Shown one piece after another: positions 1 to 5,656 of a stretch of DNA of 7,107 bases (position 1 is the first letter of the stretch; each line of letters opens with the position of its first letter). This DNA comes from Frankiales bacterium. GTDB lineage: Bacteria > Actinomycetota > Actinomycetes > Mycobacteriales > SCTD01. The stretch covers positions 1-7,107 of the forward strand of contig JAODNB010000359.1 of the NCBI GenBank assembly GCA_025464795.1, written 5' to 3'. Made by a program: the position numbers and the translations under genes. A model generated the notes under the pieces. That model was given only the letters and a program-made list of their open reading frames with translations, was not told the origin of the DNA and did no database searches.

Positions 1-695
1 CCGAGGGCGATCGCGTTGGAACCGATCGCGAGCCCCTTGAACTCGTTGCTCAGTCCCTCGGACAGCTTGGCGGTGTCGAGCGTCGGGATCGGCGCTGAGG
101 GCGTCGGCGGGGTGGCTCCCCCGATGCCGTCGATGGCCACGCCCGAGGAGGCGAGCAGCGCCAGCTGGTAGAAGCGCCGGTAGGCGTCGATCTCCTTGAT
201 GGGCGTGACCCACGGCTTGCCCTTGCACGCCGGATCCGTGATCGCATGAGTCCGAAGCCAGCGGTTATAGCCGGCCACGTAGCCGCGGACGGTCTGGCGG
301 ATCTCGGGCTTCGGCGCACCGATGCCCTTCTGCGCGAGGAGCTTCTCGACCCGCTTGTCGTCGATGATCTGCTGGAAGAAGAAGTCGCTCGACAGGTTGT
401 TGACGCTGGCGCCATTACCCCGGAACACGTAGCCGGCGGAGGGGCCGAAGAACTTCGAGCGCTGACCGCGCACCGTCGTGTAGGTGTCGGCGAGCACGCA
501 GATGTTGTCCTTGGCGATCGCGTAGCCGTAGCCGTAGCCGAGCGAGCCGTAGTCGCGGGCCGAGATGTGCGGGATGCCGTACTCGGTGTAGCGGATGCTC
601 ACGTCATACGCGGGCGCAGGCGTCGCGGCCCGTGTGATCGGCGCCACACTCGCGAGGACGGCGGCGACGGCGAGCAGGGCGGTTCGGCGCTTCAC
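1..695 (-). CDS. Exported penicillin acylase / AHL-acylase-type Ntn hydrolase (3' part outside window)
   Basis: The first 231 codons are present; the rest lies beyond the left edge. The GTG start (693-695) is set by a GAGGAG ribosome binding site 5 bases upstream. The N-terminus MKRRTALLAVAAVLASV is a signal peptide, probably cut near residue 23-24. The alpha-subunit region then shows family hallmarks: Arg-Tyr-x-Glu-Tyr-Gly-Ile-Pro-His-Ile at 35-44, a Gly-Tyr repeat near 52-58, and an acidic Asp-Asn-Ile-Cys segment. At the cut end is Gly-Ser-Asn-Ala (225-228). In this family the Ser of such a motif becomes the N-terminal nucleophile of the beta subunit after autocatalytic cleavage, so Ser226 is the predicted catalytic residue and the alpha chain is about 200 residues after signal removal. 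These enzymes hydrolyse amide bonds of acylated substrates (penicillins, N-acyl-homoserine lactones, acyl-peptides) outside the cytoplasm. The substrate cannot be told from this half. It is divergent from the lipoprotein pair. Confidence 0.9.
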   Translation of the reverse strand, partial: MKRRTALLAVAAVLASVAPITRAATPAPAYDVSIRYTEYGIPHISARDYGSLGYGYGYAIAKDNICVLADTYTTVRGQRSKFFGPSAGYVFRGNGASVNNLSSDFFFQQIIDDKRVEKLLAQKGIGAPKPEIRQTVRGYVAGYNRWLRTHAITDPACKGKPWVTPIKEIDAYRRFYQLALLASSGVAIDGIGGATPPTPSAPIPTLDTAKLSEGLSNEFKGLAIGSNAIAL

Positions 696-700
696 GGGGG

Positions 701-706
701 CTCCTC
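701..706 (-). promoter_or_regulatory. Shine-Dalgarno site of the acylase gene
   Basis: On the minus strand this reads GAGGAG, 5 bases before the GTG at 695. It is the clearest ribosome binding site in the window and fixes the acylase start. Most other starts here lack one. Confidence 0.8.
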
Positions 707-733
707 TAAGGGGTTGCAGCACTGTTTCGACGT

Positions 734-751
734 GCAGGAAGCACTTCCTGC
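734..751. promoter_or_regulatory. Perfect 8+8 inverted repeat in the divergent spacer, candidate operator
   Basis: GCAGGAAG, CA, then CTTCCTGC: two perfect 8-base arms around a 2-base centre. It lies midway in the 103-base spacer between the divergent acylase and YVTN lipoprotein genes, 39 bases from the acylase start and 47 from the lipoprotein start. Its symmetry and place fit a dimeric repressor or activator site acting on either promoter. It has no T-tract, so it is a poor intrinsic terminator candidate. The cognate regulator is not in the window. The operator role is inference. Confidence 0.45.
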
Positions 752-786
752 CTGCCCCCCTCAGGCACCCCACAGATGGCATCGGG

Positions 787-792
787 TGCAAT
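787..792 (+). promoter_or_regulatory. Weak candidate -10 box for the YVTN lipoprotein gene
   Basis: TGCAAT ends 6 bases before the GTG at 799. That spacing would place transcription initiation at or next to the start codon and give a leaderless mRNA. The second base departs from the TANNNT consensus and no good -35 is visible, so this is only a possible site. The alternative ribosome binding sequence GGAGG (793-797) is only 1 base from the GTG, too close to work well. Confidence 0.25.
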
Positions 793-798
793 GGAGGG

Positions 799-1962
799 GT
801 GACCCCGCTGCGCCACCTCGCCCCCTTGGCCGCCTGCCTGCTCCTCGCGTCCTGCGCTTCTTCGTCAAGCACCCCCCAGGCACGCACAAAAACGAGTCCG
901 ACCTCAGCGCCAACGTCGTCCGCGACGTCGGCGCCTCCCGCCGGTCCGGCGGTGGTCCCCGGGGACCTCTACGCCGCCGACCGTCCTGGCAAGCTGTCGG
1001 CCGAGGCATCCAAGGCGAGGTCGCTGGTGTACGTCCCCAACGACTCCGCCAACCGGGTCGACGTCATCGACCCGCGGACCTACAAGGTCATCGCGCAGCA
1101 CCCCGTCGGCAGGCTGCCCCAGCACGTGACGCCGTCGTGGGACCTCAAGACGCTGTACGTCGACAACGACATGGGCAACAGCCTGACGCCGATCAACCCG
1201 CGCACCGGCGCCTTCGGCACGCCGCTGGACGTCGCCGACCCGTACAACCTGTACTTCACCCTCGACGGCAAGAGCGCCGTGGTCGTCGCCGAGCGGCTCC
1301 GGCGGCTGGACTTCCGGGACCCGCACACGATGGCCCTGCAGCAGTCCCTGAAGGTGCCGTGCGGCGGGGTCGACCACGCGGACTTCTCCCCCGACGGCTC
1401 GCACGCGCTGTTCTCCTGCGAGTTCACCGGGCAGCTGATCTGGGTCGACATGGTCCGCCGTCACGTCGACCAGGTCATCGACCTGCCGCGGGAGACGTCG
1501 CAGCGCCCCAAGCCGCAGGACGTGAAGATCAGTCCCGACGGCCGCACCTACTACGTCGCGGACGAGAACAGCGACGGCATCTTCCTCATCGACGCGCGGA
1601 CCCGCCACGTGTCCCGGTTCCTGCCGACCGGCCACGGCACCCACGGCCTGTACGTCAGCCGCGACAGCAAGGACCTCTACATCACCAACCGCCTCGGTGG
1701 CTCGGTGTCGGTGCTGTCCTTCGCCACCAACGAGGTCCGTGCGAACTGGCTCATCCCCGGCGGCTCGCCCGACATGGGCGGGGTCTCGGCCGACGGCAAG
1801 GTGCTGTGGCTGTCGGGTCGCTACTCCGGCGAGGTGTACGCCCTGAGCACCGTCTCCGGGCGGCTGCTGGCGCGGATCCACGTCGGTGGCGAGCCGCACG
1901 GACTGTGCGTCTGGCCGCAGCCCGGCCAGCTCTCGCTCGGGCACACCGGCGTGCTCAGGTGA
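799..1962 (+). CDS. YVTN-family beta-propeller lipoprotein
   Basis: 387 residues. The N-terminus is a lipoprotein signal peptide ending in the lipobox Leu-Ala-Ser-Cys (16-19), so the mature protein should be lipid-anchored by Cys19 on the outer face of the membrane. A Ser/Thr/Pro/Ala-rich tether covers about 20-55. The rest is a seven-blade propeller of the YVTN/YncE type: repeated units with a Leu-Tyr-Val strand, a Ser-x-Asp-Gly turn and an Ile-Asp-x-Arg-Thr turn, for example VYVPNDSANRVDVIDPRT at 77-94. The C-terminus carries Gly-Glu-Pro-His-Gly-Leu-Cys-Val-Trp-Pro. GTG 799 is chosen because it directly precedes the signal peptide; upstream in-frame starts would add a non-secretory extension. 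Such propellers usually bind proteins, polymers or metals, and no catalytic site can be named. It overlaps the next gene by 4 bases. Confidence 0.88.
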   Translation: MTPLRHLAPLAACLLLASCASSSSTPQARTKTSPTSAPTSSATSAPPAGPAVVPGDLYAADRPGKLSAEASKARSLVYVPNDSANRVDVIDPRTYKVIAQHPVGRLPQHVTPSWDLKTLYVDNDMGNSLTPINPRTGAFGTPLDVADPYNLYFTLDGKSAVVVAERLRRLDFRDPHTMALQQSLKVPCGGVDHADFSPDGSHALFSCEFTGQLIWVDMVRRHVDQVIDLPRETSQRPKPQDVKISPDGRTYYVADENSDGIFLIDARTRHVSRFLPTGHGTHGLYVSRDSKDLYITNRLGGSVSVLSFATNEVRANWLIPGGSPDMGGVSADGKVLWLSGRYSGEVYALSTVSGRLLARIHVGGEPHGLCVWPQPGQLSLGHTGVLR

Positions 1963-2963
1963 GGCGGTTGCTCCTCGTCCTGCCCCTGCTCGCCTCCTGC
2001 ACGACGCACGCCACCTCCGGCACCGGTCCTGCACCTGCACACACCCAGCCGCCCACCAAGCCGCCCTCGTCGCCGCGCAGCCCCCAAGCCGCGGCGACGA
2101 GGGCCCCACTCCACTGGAGCGCAGGTGCGGCGCTCCCGGTCGCCGTCAGCGAGGTCGGCGTCACCGCCCTCGGCACCGACGTGCACGTGCTCGGCGGTTA
2201 CGTCGCCGGTCGCCCGCACTCGACGACCCATCTGGTCCTCGACACGCGGACCGGACGCTGGCGCACGGCCGCTCCGCTCCCGCACGCCCTCGACCACGTC
2301 GGCACCGTCGCCCTGGCCGGGAAGGTCTGGGCGGTCGGCGGCTACGGCGCAGCGGCCGGCGGTTCGCGCGGCGTCTACTCCTACGACCCCGCGACCGACC
2401 GCTGGACCTCGCACGCCCCGCTCCCGACGCCACGGGCGGCCGGCGTCTGCGTGGTGCTCGACGGCCGCATCCACTACCTGGGCGGCAAGAGCAACGGCAG
2501 TGACGTTGCCTCGCACGACGTGTACGACCCGGCGACCGACCGGTGGTCCACGGCTGCTCCGCTGCGGACCGCGCGCGACCACGCCGCCGGTGCCGTCGTC
2601 GGCGGGCGGATCTACGTCGCCGCCGGCCGGCCCGGTGACCTCACGTCGGCTGAGGCGTACGACCCCGCGACCGACCGCTGGTCGGTGCTCCCGCCCGTCC
2701 CCCTTGGTCGCTCCTCCGTCGCGGGCGCTGCCTGGCGCGGGACGTTCCTGGTCCTCGGCGGTGAGCACCCGCGCGAGCAGGGCGTCGACACCGAGGTCGA
2801 CGCGTTCGACCCGACGACCCGGCGATGGTCCCGGCTGCCGGACCTGCCCGCCGGTCGGCAGGGCATCGGGGCCGCCGTCGTCGACACAGTCCTGTACCTC
2901 CCGGGCGGCGGACCCGTCGGTGGCGGGCACGTTCAGTCAAACGTCCTGCTGACCCTGCGCTGA
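1959..2963 (+). CDS. Kelch-repeat beta-propeller lipoprotein
   Basis: 334 residues. The GTG start overlaps the previous stop (GTGA, 1959-1962), which implies translational coupling and a shared mRNA. The signal peptide is very short, VRRLLLVLPLLASC, with lipobox Leu-Ala-Ser-Cys at 11-14 and lipidation predicted at Cys14. A Pro/Thr/Ser-rich tether runs to about residue 50. Six Kelch blades follow, each with a Gly-Gly (or Ala-Gly/Pro-Gly) strand and a Tyr/Phe-Asp-Pro-x-Thr-x-Arg-Trp turn; the YDPATDRW turn occurs three times exactly. The last blade is short and probably closed by the strand after the tether, as is usual in this fold. Kelch propellers mediate binding or, in galactose-oxidase relatives, catalysis; the copper-ligand pattern of galactose oxidase is not evident here. 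Together with its partner it is probably a surface binding module of unknown ligand. Confidence 0.9.
   Translation: MRRLLLVLPLLASCTTHATSGTGPAPAHTQPPTKPPSSPRSPQAAATRAPLHWSAGAALPVAVSEVGVTALGTDVHVLGGYVAGRPHSTTHLVLDTRTGRWRTAAPLPHALDHVGTVALAGKVWAVGGYGAAAGGSRGVYSYDPATDRWTSHAPLPTPRAAGVCVVLDGRIHYLGGKSNGSDVASHDVYDPATDRWSTAAPLRTARDHAAGAVVGGRIYVAAGRPGDLTSAEAYDPATDRWSVLPPVPLGRSSVAGAAWRGTFLVLGGEHPREQGVDTEVDAFDPTTRRWSRLPDLPAGRQGIGAAVVDTVLYLPGGGPVGGGHVQSNVLLTLR
2382..2681 (+). repeat. Three copies of a 24-base Kelch-turn repeat
   Basis: Copies lie at 2382-2405, 2523-2546 and 2658-2681, each encoding YDPATDRW. The first and third are identical over 24 bases and the middle one differs at two. Spacings of 141 and 135 bases equal one Kelch blade each. 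This is protein-repeat structure inside the lipoprotein gene, not a separate element. Confidence 0.75.
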
Positions 2964-2969
2964 CCCCCG

Positions 2970-2975
2970 TACGGT
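2970..2975 (+). promoter_or_regulatory. Candidate -10 box for leaderless expression of the M23 gene
   Basis: TACGGT matches TANNNT and ends 7 bases before the GTG at 2983, placing the transcript start at or next to that codon. There is no Shine-Dalgarno sequence before it. A weak -35-like CTGACC lies at 2949-2954 with a short spacer. If correct, this picks GTG 2983 over the in-frame GTG at 2974, which lies within the box. Confidence 0.5.
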
Positions 2976-2982
2976 GTCGTGC

Positions 2983-3591
2983 GTGAAGACCTTCGCCGCC
3001 CGCCTCCTGCCGATCGTGGTCGCCCTGACCGCCGTGACCAGCGCCGCGTTCCCCGGCTCCGCCGAGGCGTCCTACACCCGTCGGTTCCCGATCATCGGCT
3101 GCAAGGTCAGCTACGCCCACAGCCACCACGACTACCCCGCGACCGACATCTTCGCCGCCCGCGGGTGCAAGGTCGTGGCGCCCTTCACCGGCCGCGTCGA
3201 CGAGGTGTCCACCGTCGACCGGTGGAGCTCCTCCACGAACCGGGGCGCCGACCGCGGCGGGCTGTCGTTCTCCATCGTCGGCACCGACGGGGTGCGCTAC
3301 TACGGCTCGCACCTGAGCAGCATCCGGGTGCGCGTCGGGATGCACATCACCGAGGGCTACTGGATCGGCAACGTCGGCAACAGCGGGGACGCACGTGGTG
3401 GGGCGACCCACCTGCACTTCGGGCTGTCGTGGCCGACGAAGCCGGGTGTCTGGTGGGTCCGCCGCGGTGAGGTCTACCCGTGGTCCTACCTCGACTCGTG
3501 GCGAGCCGGCGGCAGCAAGAGCCCGGTGGCCGCGGTGGCTGCAGAGCACAAGCGCCAGGGCGACGTTCCGGCCTGCCGCGTCGACTGCTGA
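2983..3591 (+). CDS. Secreted M23-family (LytM-like) metallopeptidase
   Basis: 202 residues from GTG 2983 (an in-frame GTG at 2974 would add three). The signal peptide is VKTFAARLLPIVVALTAV onward with a likely Ala-Glu-Ala cleavage site at 27-29. The mature part is almost wholly an M23 domain: His49 and Asp55 in HHDYPATDIFA as the first zinc ligands, Val-Val-Ala-Pro-Phe-Thr-Gly-Arg-Val at 64-72, the Tyr-Gly-Ser-His-Leu strand with His110, and HLHFG at 143-147, where His145 is a ligand and His143 catalytic by analogy with LytM. M23 enzymes are zinc endopeptidases that cut peptidoglycan cross-bridges or stem peptides, here outside the membrane. Cys40/Cys62 and Cys198/Cys202 could form two disulfides. 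It lies 19 bases after the Kelch gene on the same strand but probably has its own promoter. All main zinc-site residues are present, so it is likely active rather than a degenerate LytM regulator. Confidence 0.88.
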   Translation: MKTFAARLLPIVVALTAVTSAAFPGSAEASYTRRFPIIGCKVSYAHSHHDYPATDIFAARGCKVVAPFTGRVDEVSTVDRWSSSTNRGADRGGLSFSIVGTDGVRYYGSHLSSIRVRVGMHITEGYWIGNVGNSGDARGGATHLHFGLSWPTKPGVWWVRRGEVYPWSYLDSWRAGGSKSPVAAVAAEHKRQGDVPACRVDC

Positions 3592-3606
3592 CCGACCTAC
3601 GTCGGT
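3591..3606. terminator. Small hairpin between convergent genes, possible bidirectional terminator
   Basis: ACCGAC, loop CTAC, GTCGGT: a perfect 6-base stem with a 4-base loop. It covers the last base of the M23 stop, the 5-base gap, the whole AI-2E stop and the end of the AI-2E coding region. It is symmetric, so both transcripts would form it. No T-run follows on either strand, so classic intrinsic termination is doubtful. Confidence 0.35.
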
Positions 3607-4715
3607 GCGGCGAGCGCGTCCCCCGCTGGGTCCTCCCGGTCGAGGTGAACGCCGCCGTGCTCTTCGGGCTCTCCTCTGACCGCCTTGAAGGCAGCGTTCA
3701 ACGCAGCGATGAGCGGTACGCCGAAGATCGCGCCAGGCAACCCGGCGAGGACCGCGCCTGAGGCCAGGGTGAGGGCGATCGCCATCGGGTGCAAGGACAC
3801 GTGCCGACCCACGATGAACGGCTGCAGCACGTGCGACTCGATCTGGTTCTCCACCAGCAGCACGATGAGCACGATGAGCGCCGCGGTCGACCCCTTCGCC
3901 ACCAGGGTGACCAGCACCGCGAGGCCACCGAACACGACGGCGCCGATGAGCGGGATGAAGCCACCGATGAAGATCAGCAACGCCAACGGGGCGACGAGCG
4001 GGACCCCGACCAGGGTAAGCGTGATGCCCATGATCGCGCCGTGGAAGACCGCCACGATGAAGGTGCCGGAGACGTAACCGGACACCGTCTCCCACATGCG
4101 GTCGCCGACCTCGTCCACCTTCGGGCGCAGGGACTTCGGGAAGGCCCCCGTGCACCAGTTGAAGATGTTGCGTCCGTCGTACAGCAGGAAGATGGTCAGG
4201 AAGAACGTGAGCACCAGCGCCGTCACGATCTCGACGGCGGTCTTGCCCGCGTCGACCGCGCTGCTGACGACCTGGCCCTGCCGATCCCGCAGGTAGGTGA
4301 CGAGCTGGTCGCCGACGTTCGTCACCTGCGAGCGCGGCAGCTTCAGCGGACCACTGACGAGCCAGTTCTGCACGCGGGTCACGAGGTCGGACACCTCGTT
4401 CACCAGCTCGGGGTAGCCGGCAGCGGCGCGGTTGACGACGAAGGCCCCCACCCCGCCGAGCACGATGATGGCCAGCAGCATCGTGACGACCGCGGCGGCG
4501 CCCCGGCCCAAGCGCCAGCGGCGGAGCTGGGAGTTGATCGGCTGCAGCAGGCCGGTCAGCAGGATGGCGGTGAGCAGCGGGAGCAGGGCGAGCTCGAGCT
4601 TGTGCGCGAGCTTGCCGAGGAAGTAGATCGCCGCGCCGATCGCGACCAGGCGCCAGGCCCAGCCGGCGGCGCTGCGCAGGAACCCGGGCACGTATCGCTC
4701 GTCAACGGTGCTCAC
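3597..4715 (-). CDS. AI-2E transporter / PerM-family membrane protein
   Basis: 372 residues from GTG 4715. Hydrophobic segments lie at about 22-34, 43-60, 73-95, 161-179, 215-236, 240-270, 277-288 and 308-340. The 96-160 stretch between the third and fourth is the soluble insert typical of this family. Hallmarks are Gly-Val-Pro at 237-239, Phe-Ile-Pro-Leu-Ile-Gly at 253-258, and Glu-Asn-Gln-Ile-Glu at 289-293 followed by Gln-Pro-Phe-Ile-Val-Gly. Length is normal. The C-terminal tail (about 345-372) is charged and probably cytoplasmic. Members include TqsA/YdgG, linked to autoinducer-2 export, and others acting as ion antiporters or of unknown substrate, so the family name should not be read as a proven AI-2 role. 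It lies 9 bases after the SDR stop and may have its own leaderless promoter there. No Shine-Dalgarno site is seen. Confidence 0.88.
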   Translation of the reverse strand: MSTVDERYVPGFLRSAAGWAWRLVAIGAAIYFLGKLAHKLELALLPLLTAILLTGLLQPINSQLRRWRLGRGAAAVVTMLLAIIVLGGVGAFVVNRAAAGYPELVNEVSDLVTRVQNWLVSGPLKLPRSQVTNVGDQLVTYLRDRQGQVVSSAVDAGKTAVEIVTALVLTFFLTIFLLYDGRNIFNWCTGAFPKSLRPKVDEVGDRMWETVSGYVSGTFIVAVFHGAIMGITLTLVGVPLVAPLALLIFIGGFIPLIGAVVFGGLAVLVTLVAKGSTAALIVLIVLLVENQIESHVLQPFIVGRHVSLHPMAIALTLASGAVLAGLPGAIFGVPLIAALNAAFKAVRGEPEEHGGVHLDREDPAGDALAAPT

Positions 4716-4721
4716 GGCCGA

Positions 4722-4727
4722 ACCCTA
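4722..4727 (-). promoter_or_regulatory. Candidate -10 box of the AI-2E gene, containing the SDR stop codon
   Basis: The minus strand reads TAGGGT, then TCGGCC, then the GTG start. It fits TANNNT with a 6-base spacer, as expected for leaderless transcription. Its TAG (4725-4727) is the stop codon of the upstream SDR gene. No clear -35 is visible. It could be chance in GC-rich DNA, but the same layout recurs at 6445-6450. Confidence 0.45.
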
Positions 4728-5495
4728 GGACAGCCGGCGCGACTCGTAGTCCTGCCGCACCGCCAGGTCCGCCTTCGTCTGGTTCGGCACCAGCCGCCCG
4801 TACATCGCGTCCTTGCCCCGCTGCGGCAGCAGCGCCAGGACCCGCACCAGCACGGACACCCGGGCGGGCACGAAGGTCTCGAACCGGGGCTTGACGATCA
4901 CCTTCACGACAGCGTCCGCGACCTGCTCGGGGGTGAGCCGGGGGACACCGCCGCTGGCCGTGCCCACGGCGAGCTCCGTGTCGACGACCGTCGGCAGGAC
5001 CAGGCACAGCTGCACTCCTGAGAGCTCCTGGCGCGCGGCCTTCATCCAGCCGAGCAGGGCGTGCTTGGTGGCGGCGTAGCTGGCCTCGCCCGCGGGGCTG
5101 ACGTAGGACGCCACCGAGGCGACGGTGACGATCGTCCGAGCGCCTTGCCTGGCTGCGAGCAGCGTGCCGCGAACGGCACCGTGGAAGTTCACGGCCATCT
5201 GCTTCTCGGCCACGCCCTCGGGCTCCTCGTCGGCGGCGCCGACCCACATGATCCCGGCGTTGTTCACGAGCACGTCGACCTTGGGGACCAGCGCCAGCCA
5301 CCGCTCGAAGGACTGCGTGTCGGTGACGTCGAGCAGACCTCCCGTGCCGCCGAGCTCCTCGGCCAGCTCGACCACCGAGGCGTCGAGATCACCCAGCAGC
5401 ACGTCGTAGCCTGCGGACCTCAGCGAGCGGGCGATCGCGGCCCCGATCCCCCGGGCAGCCCCCGTGACCCCGACTGTCACGCCAACCGTCGTCAT
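4725..5495 (-). CDS. Short-chain dehydrogenase/reductase (classical SDR)
   Basis: 256 residues, typical for a classical SDR. The N-terminal Rossmann motif is Thr-Gly-Ala-Ala-Arg-Gly-Ile-Gly (11-18). Asp36 at the end of beta-2 suggests a preference for NAD(H), though Arg15 could favour NADP(H). Asp56-Val57 contacts adenine and NNAG is at 78-81. The active site is complete: Asn103, Ser127, Tyr140 and Lys144 (Tyr-x-x-x-Lys). The protein should be a soluble cytoplasmic oxidoreductase acting on a hydroxyl/carbonyl substrate that cannot be predicted. The C-terminal part, with a hydrophobic stretch near 206-219 (VLVRVLALLPQ), resembles the membrane- or lipid-associated tails of actinobacterial SDRs. 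The ATG overlaps the stop of the 53-residue ORF by one base (TGATG). No Shine-Dalgarno sequence stands out, so translation is probably coupled. Confidence 0.9.
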   Translation of the reverse strand: MTTVGVTVGVTGAARGIGAAIARSLRSAGYDVLLGDLDASVVELAEELGGTGGLLDVTDTQSFERWLALVPKVDVLVNNAGIMWVGAADEEPEGVAEKQMAVNFHGAVRGTLLAARQGARTIVTVASVASYVSPAGEASYAATKHALLGWMKAARQELSGVQLCLVLPTVVDTELAVGTASGGVPRLTPEQVADAVVKVIVKPRFETFVPARVSVLVRVLALLPQRGKDAMYGRLVPNQTKADLAVRQDYESRRLS

Positions 5496-5656
5496 CAGCG
5501 GTCGCGCTCGCGGAGGGCGACCTCGCGCATCGCGATCTCGAGGTCGGTGAGCAGCTCCGGGTGCGCGAGCCCGTCCCAGAGGTGCAGCGCCGCCCGGTAC
5601 TCCCCCGCCTCGAACCTCTCGGTCGCCTGCCTGCGCGCCTCGGACTCGTCCTTCAT
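5495..5656 (-). CDS. Small 53-residue hypothetical protein coupled to both neighbours
   Basis: The protein starts MKDESEARRQATERFEAGEY and ends ALRERDR. It is highly charged, with no signal peptide, membrane segment or cysteine. The part around Arg-Phe-Glu-Ala-Gly-Glu-Tyr-x-x-Ala-Leu (14-24) resembles one helix-turn-helix of a tetratricopeptide repeat, and the remainder should be helical. Evidence that it is real: an ATGA overlap with the SecD-like gene upstream, a TGATG overlap with the SDR downstream, and an AAGGGGG ribosome binding sequence (5663-5669) 6 bases before its ATG. Without it the SecD-like stop and SDR start would be about 157 bases apart in an otherwise gap-free run. Function is unknown; a small binding partner of a neighbour is possible. 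Confidence 0.7.
   Translation of the reverse strand: MKDESEARRQATERFEAGEYRAALHLWDGLAHPELLTDLEIAMREVALRERDR

Noticed and set aside
523..540. Three tandem TAGCCG units
   Set aside because: They encode the alternating Gly-Tyr stretch conserved in this acylase family, not a functional DNA repeat.
595..798. In-frame extension of the YVTN lipoprotein to an upstream ATG
   Set aside because: It would put 68 non-secretory residues before the signal peptide and run antisense into the acylase gene.
791..802. Mini-ORF ATG GAG GGG TGA overlapping the YVTN lipoprotein GTG start
   Set aside because: Only three codons, no ribosome binding site of its own, and easily chance; a leader-peptide role has no support.
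246..1958. Long open frame upstream of and continuous with the Kelch lipoprotein frame, nominally one 905-residue protein
   Set aside because: This part is antisense to the acylase or out of frame with the YVTN gene and is Arg/Pro/Gly-rich with no domain. The lipoprotein signal peptide at 1959 marks the true start.
904..2109. 401-codon minus-strand open frame opposite the YVTN lipoprotein gene
   Set aside because: Val/Asp/Gly/Arg-rich shadow; the plus strand has a signal peptide, lipobox and propeller repeats.
3859..3876. Two tandem AGCACGATG units
   Set aside because: They encode Ile-Val-Leu repeats in a membrane helix of the AI-2E protein.
2641..4155. 504-codon minus-strand open frame spanning the Kelch, M23 and AI-2E regions
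   Set aside because: Low-complexity Arg/Gly/Ala translation crossing three well-supported genes; a high-GC shadow frame.
3789..5021. 410-codon plus-strand open frame antisense to the AI-2E and SDR genes
   Set aside because: His/Asp/Gln/Arg-rich translation typical of the antisense of GC-rich genes, with no recognisable domain, against two clear families on the other strand.
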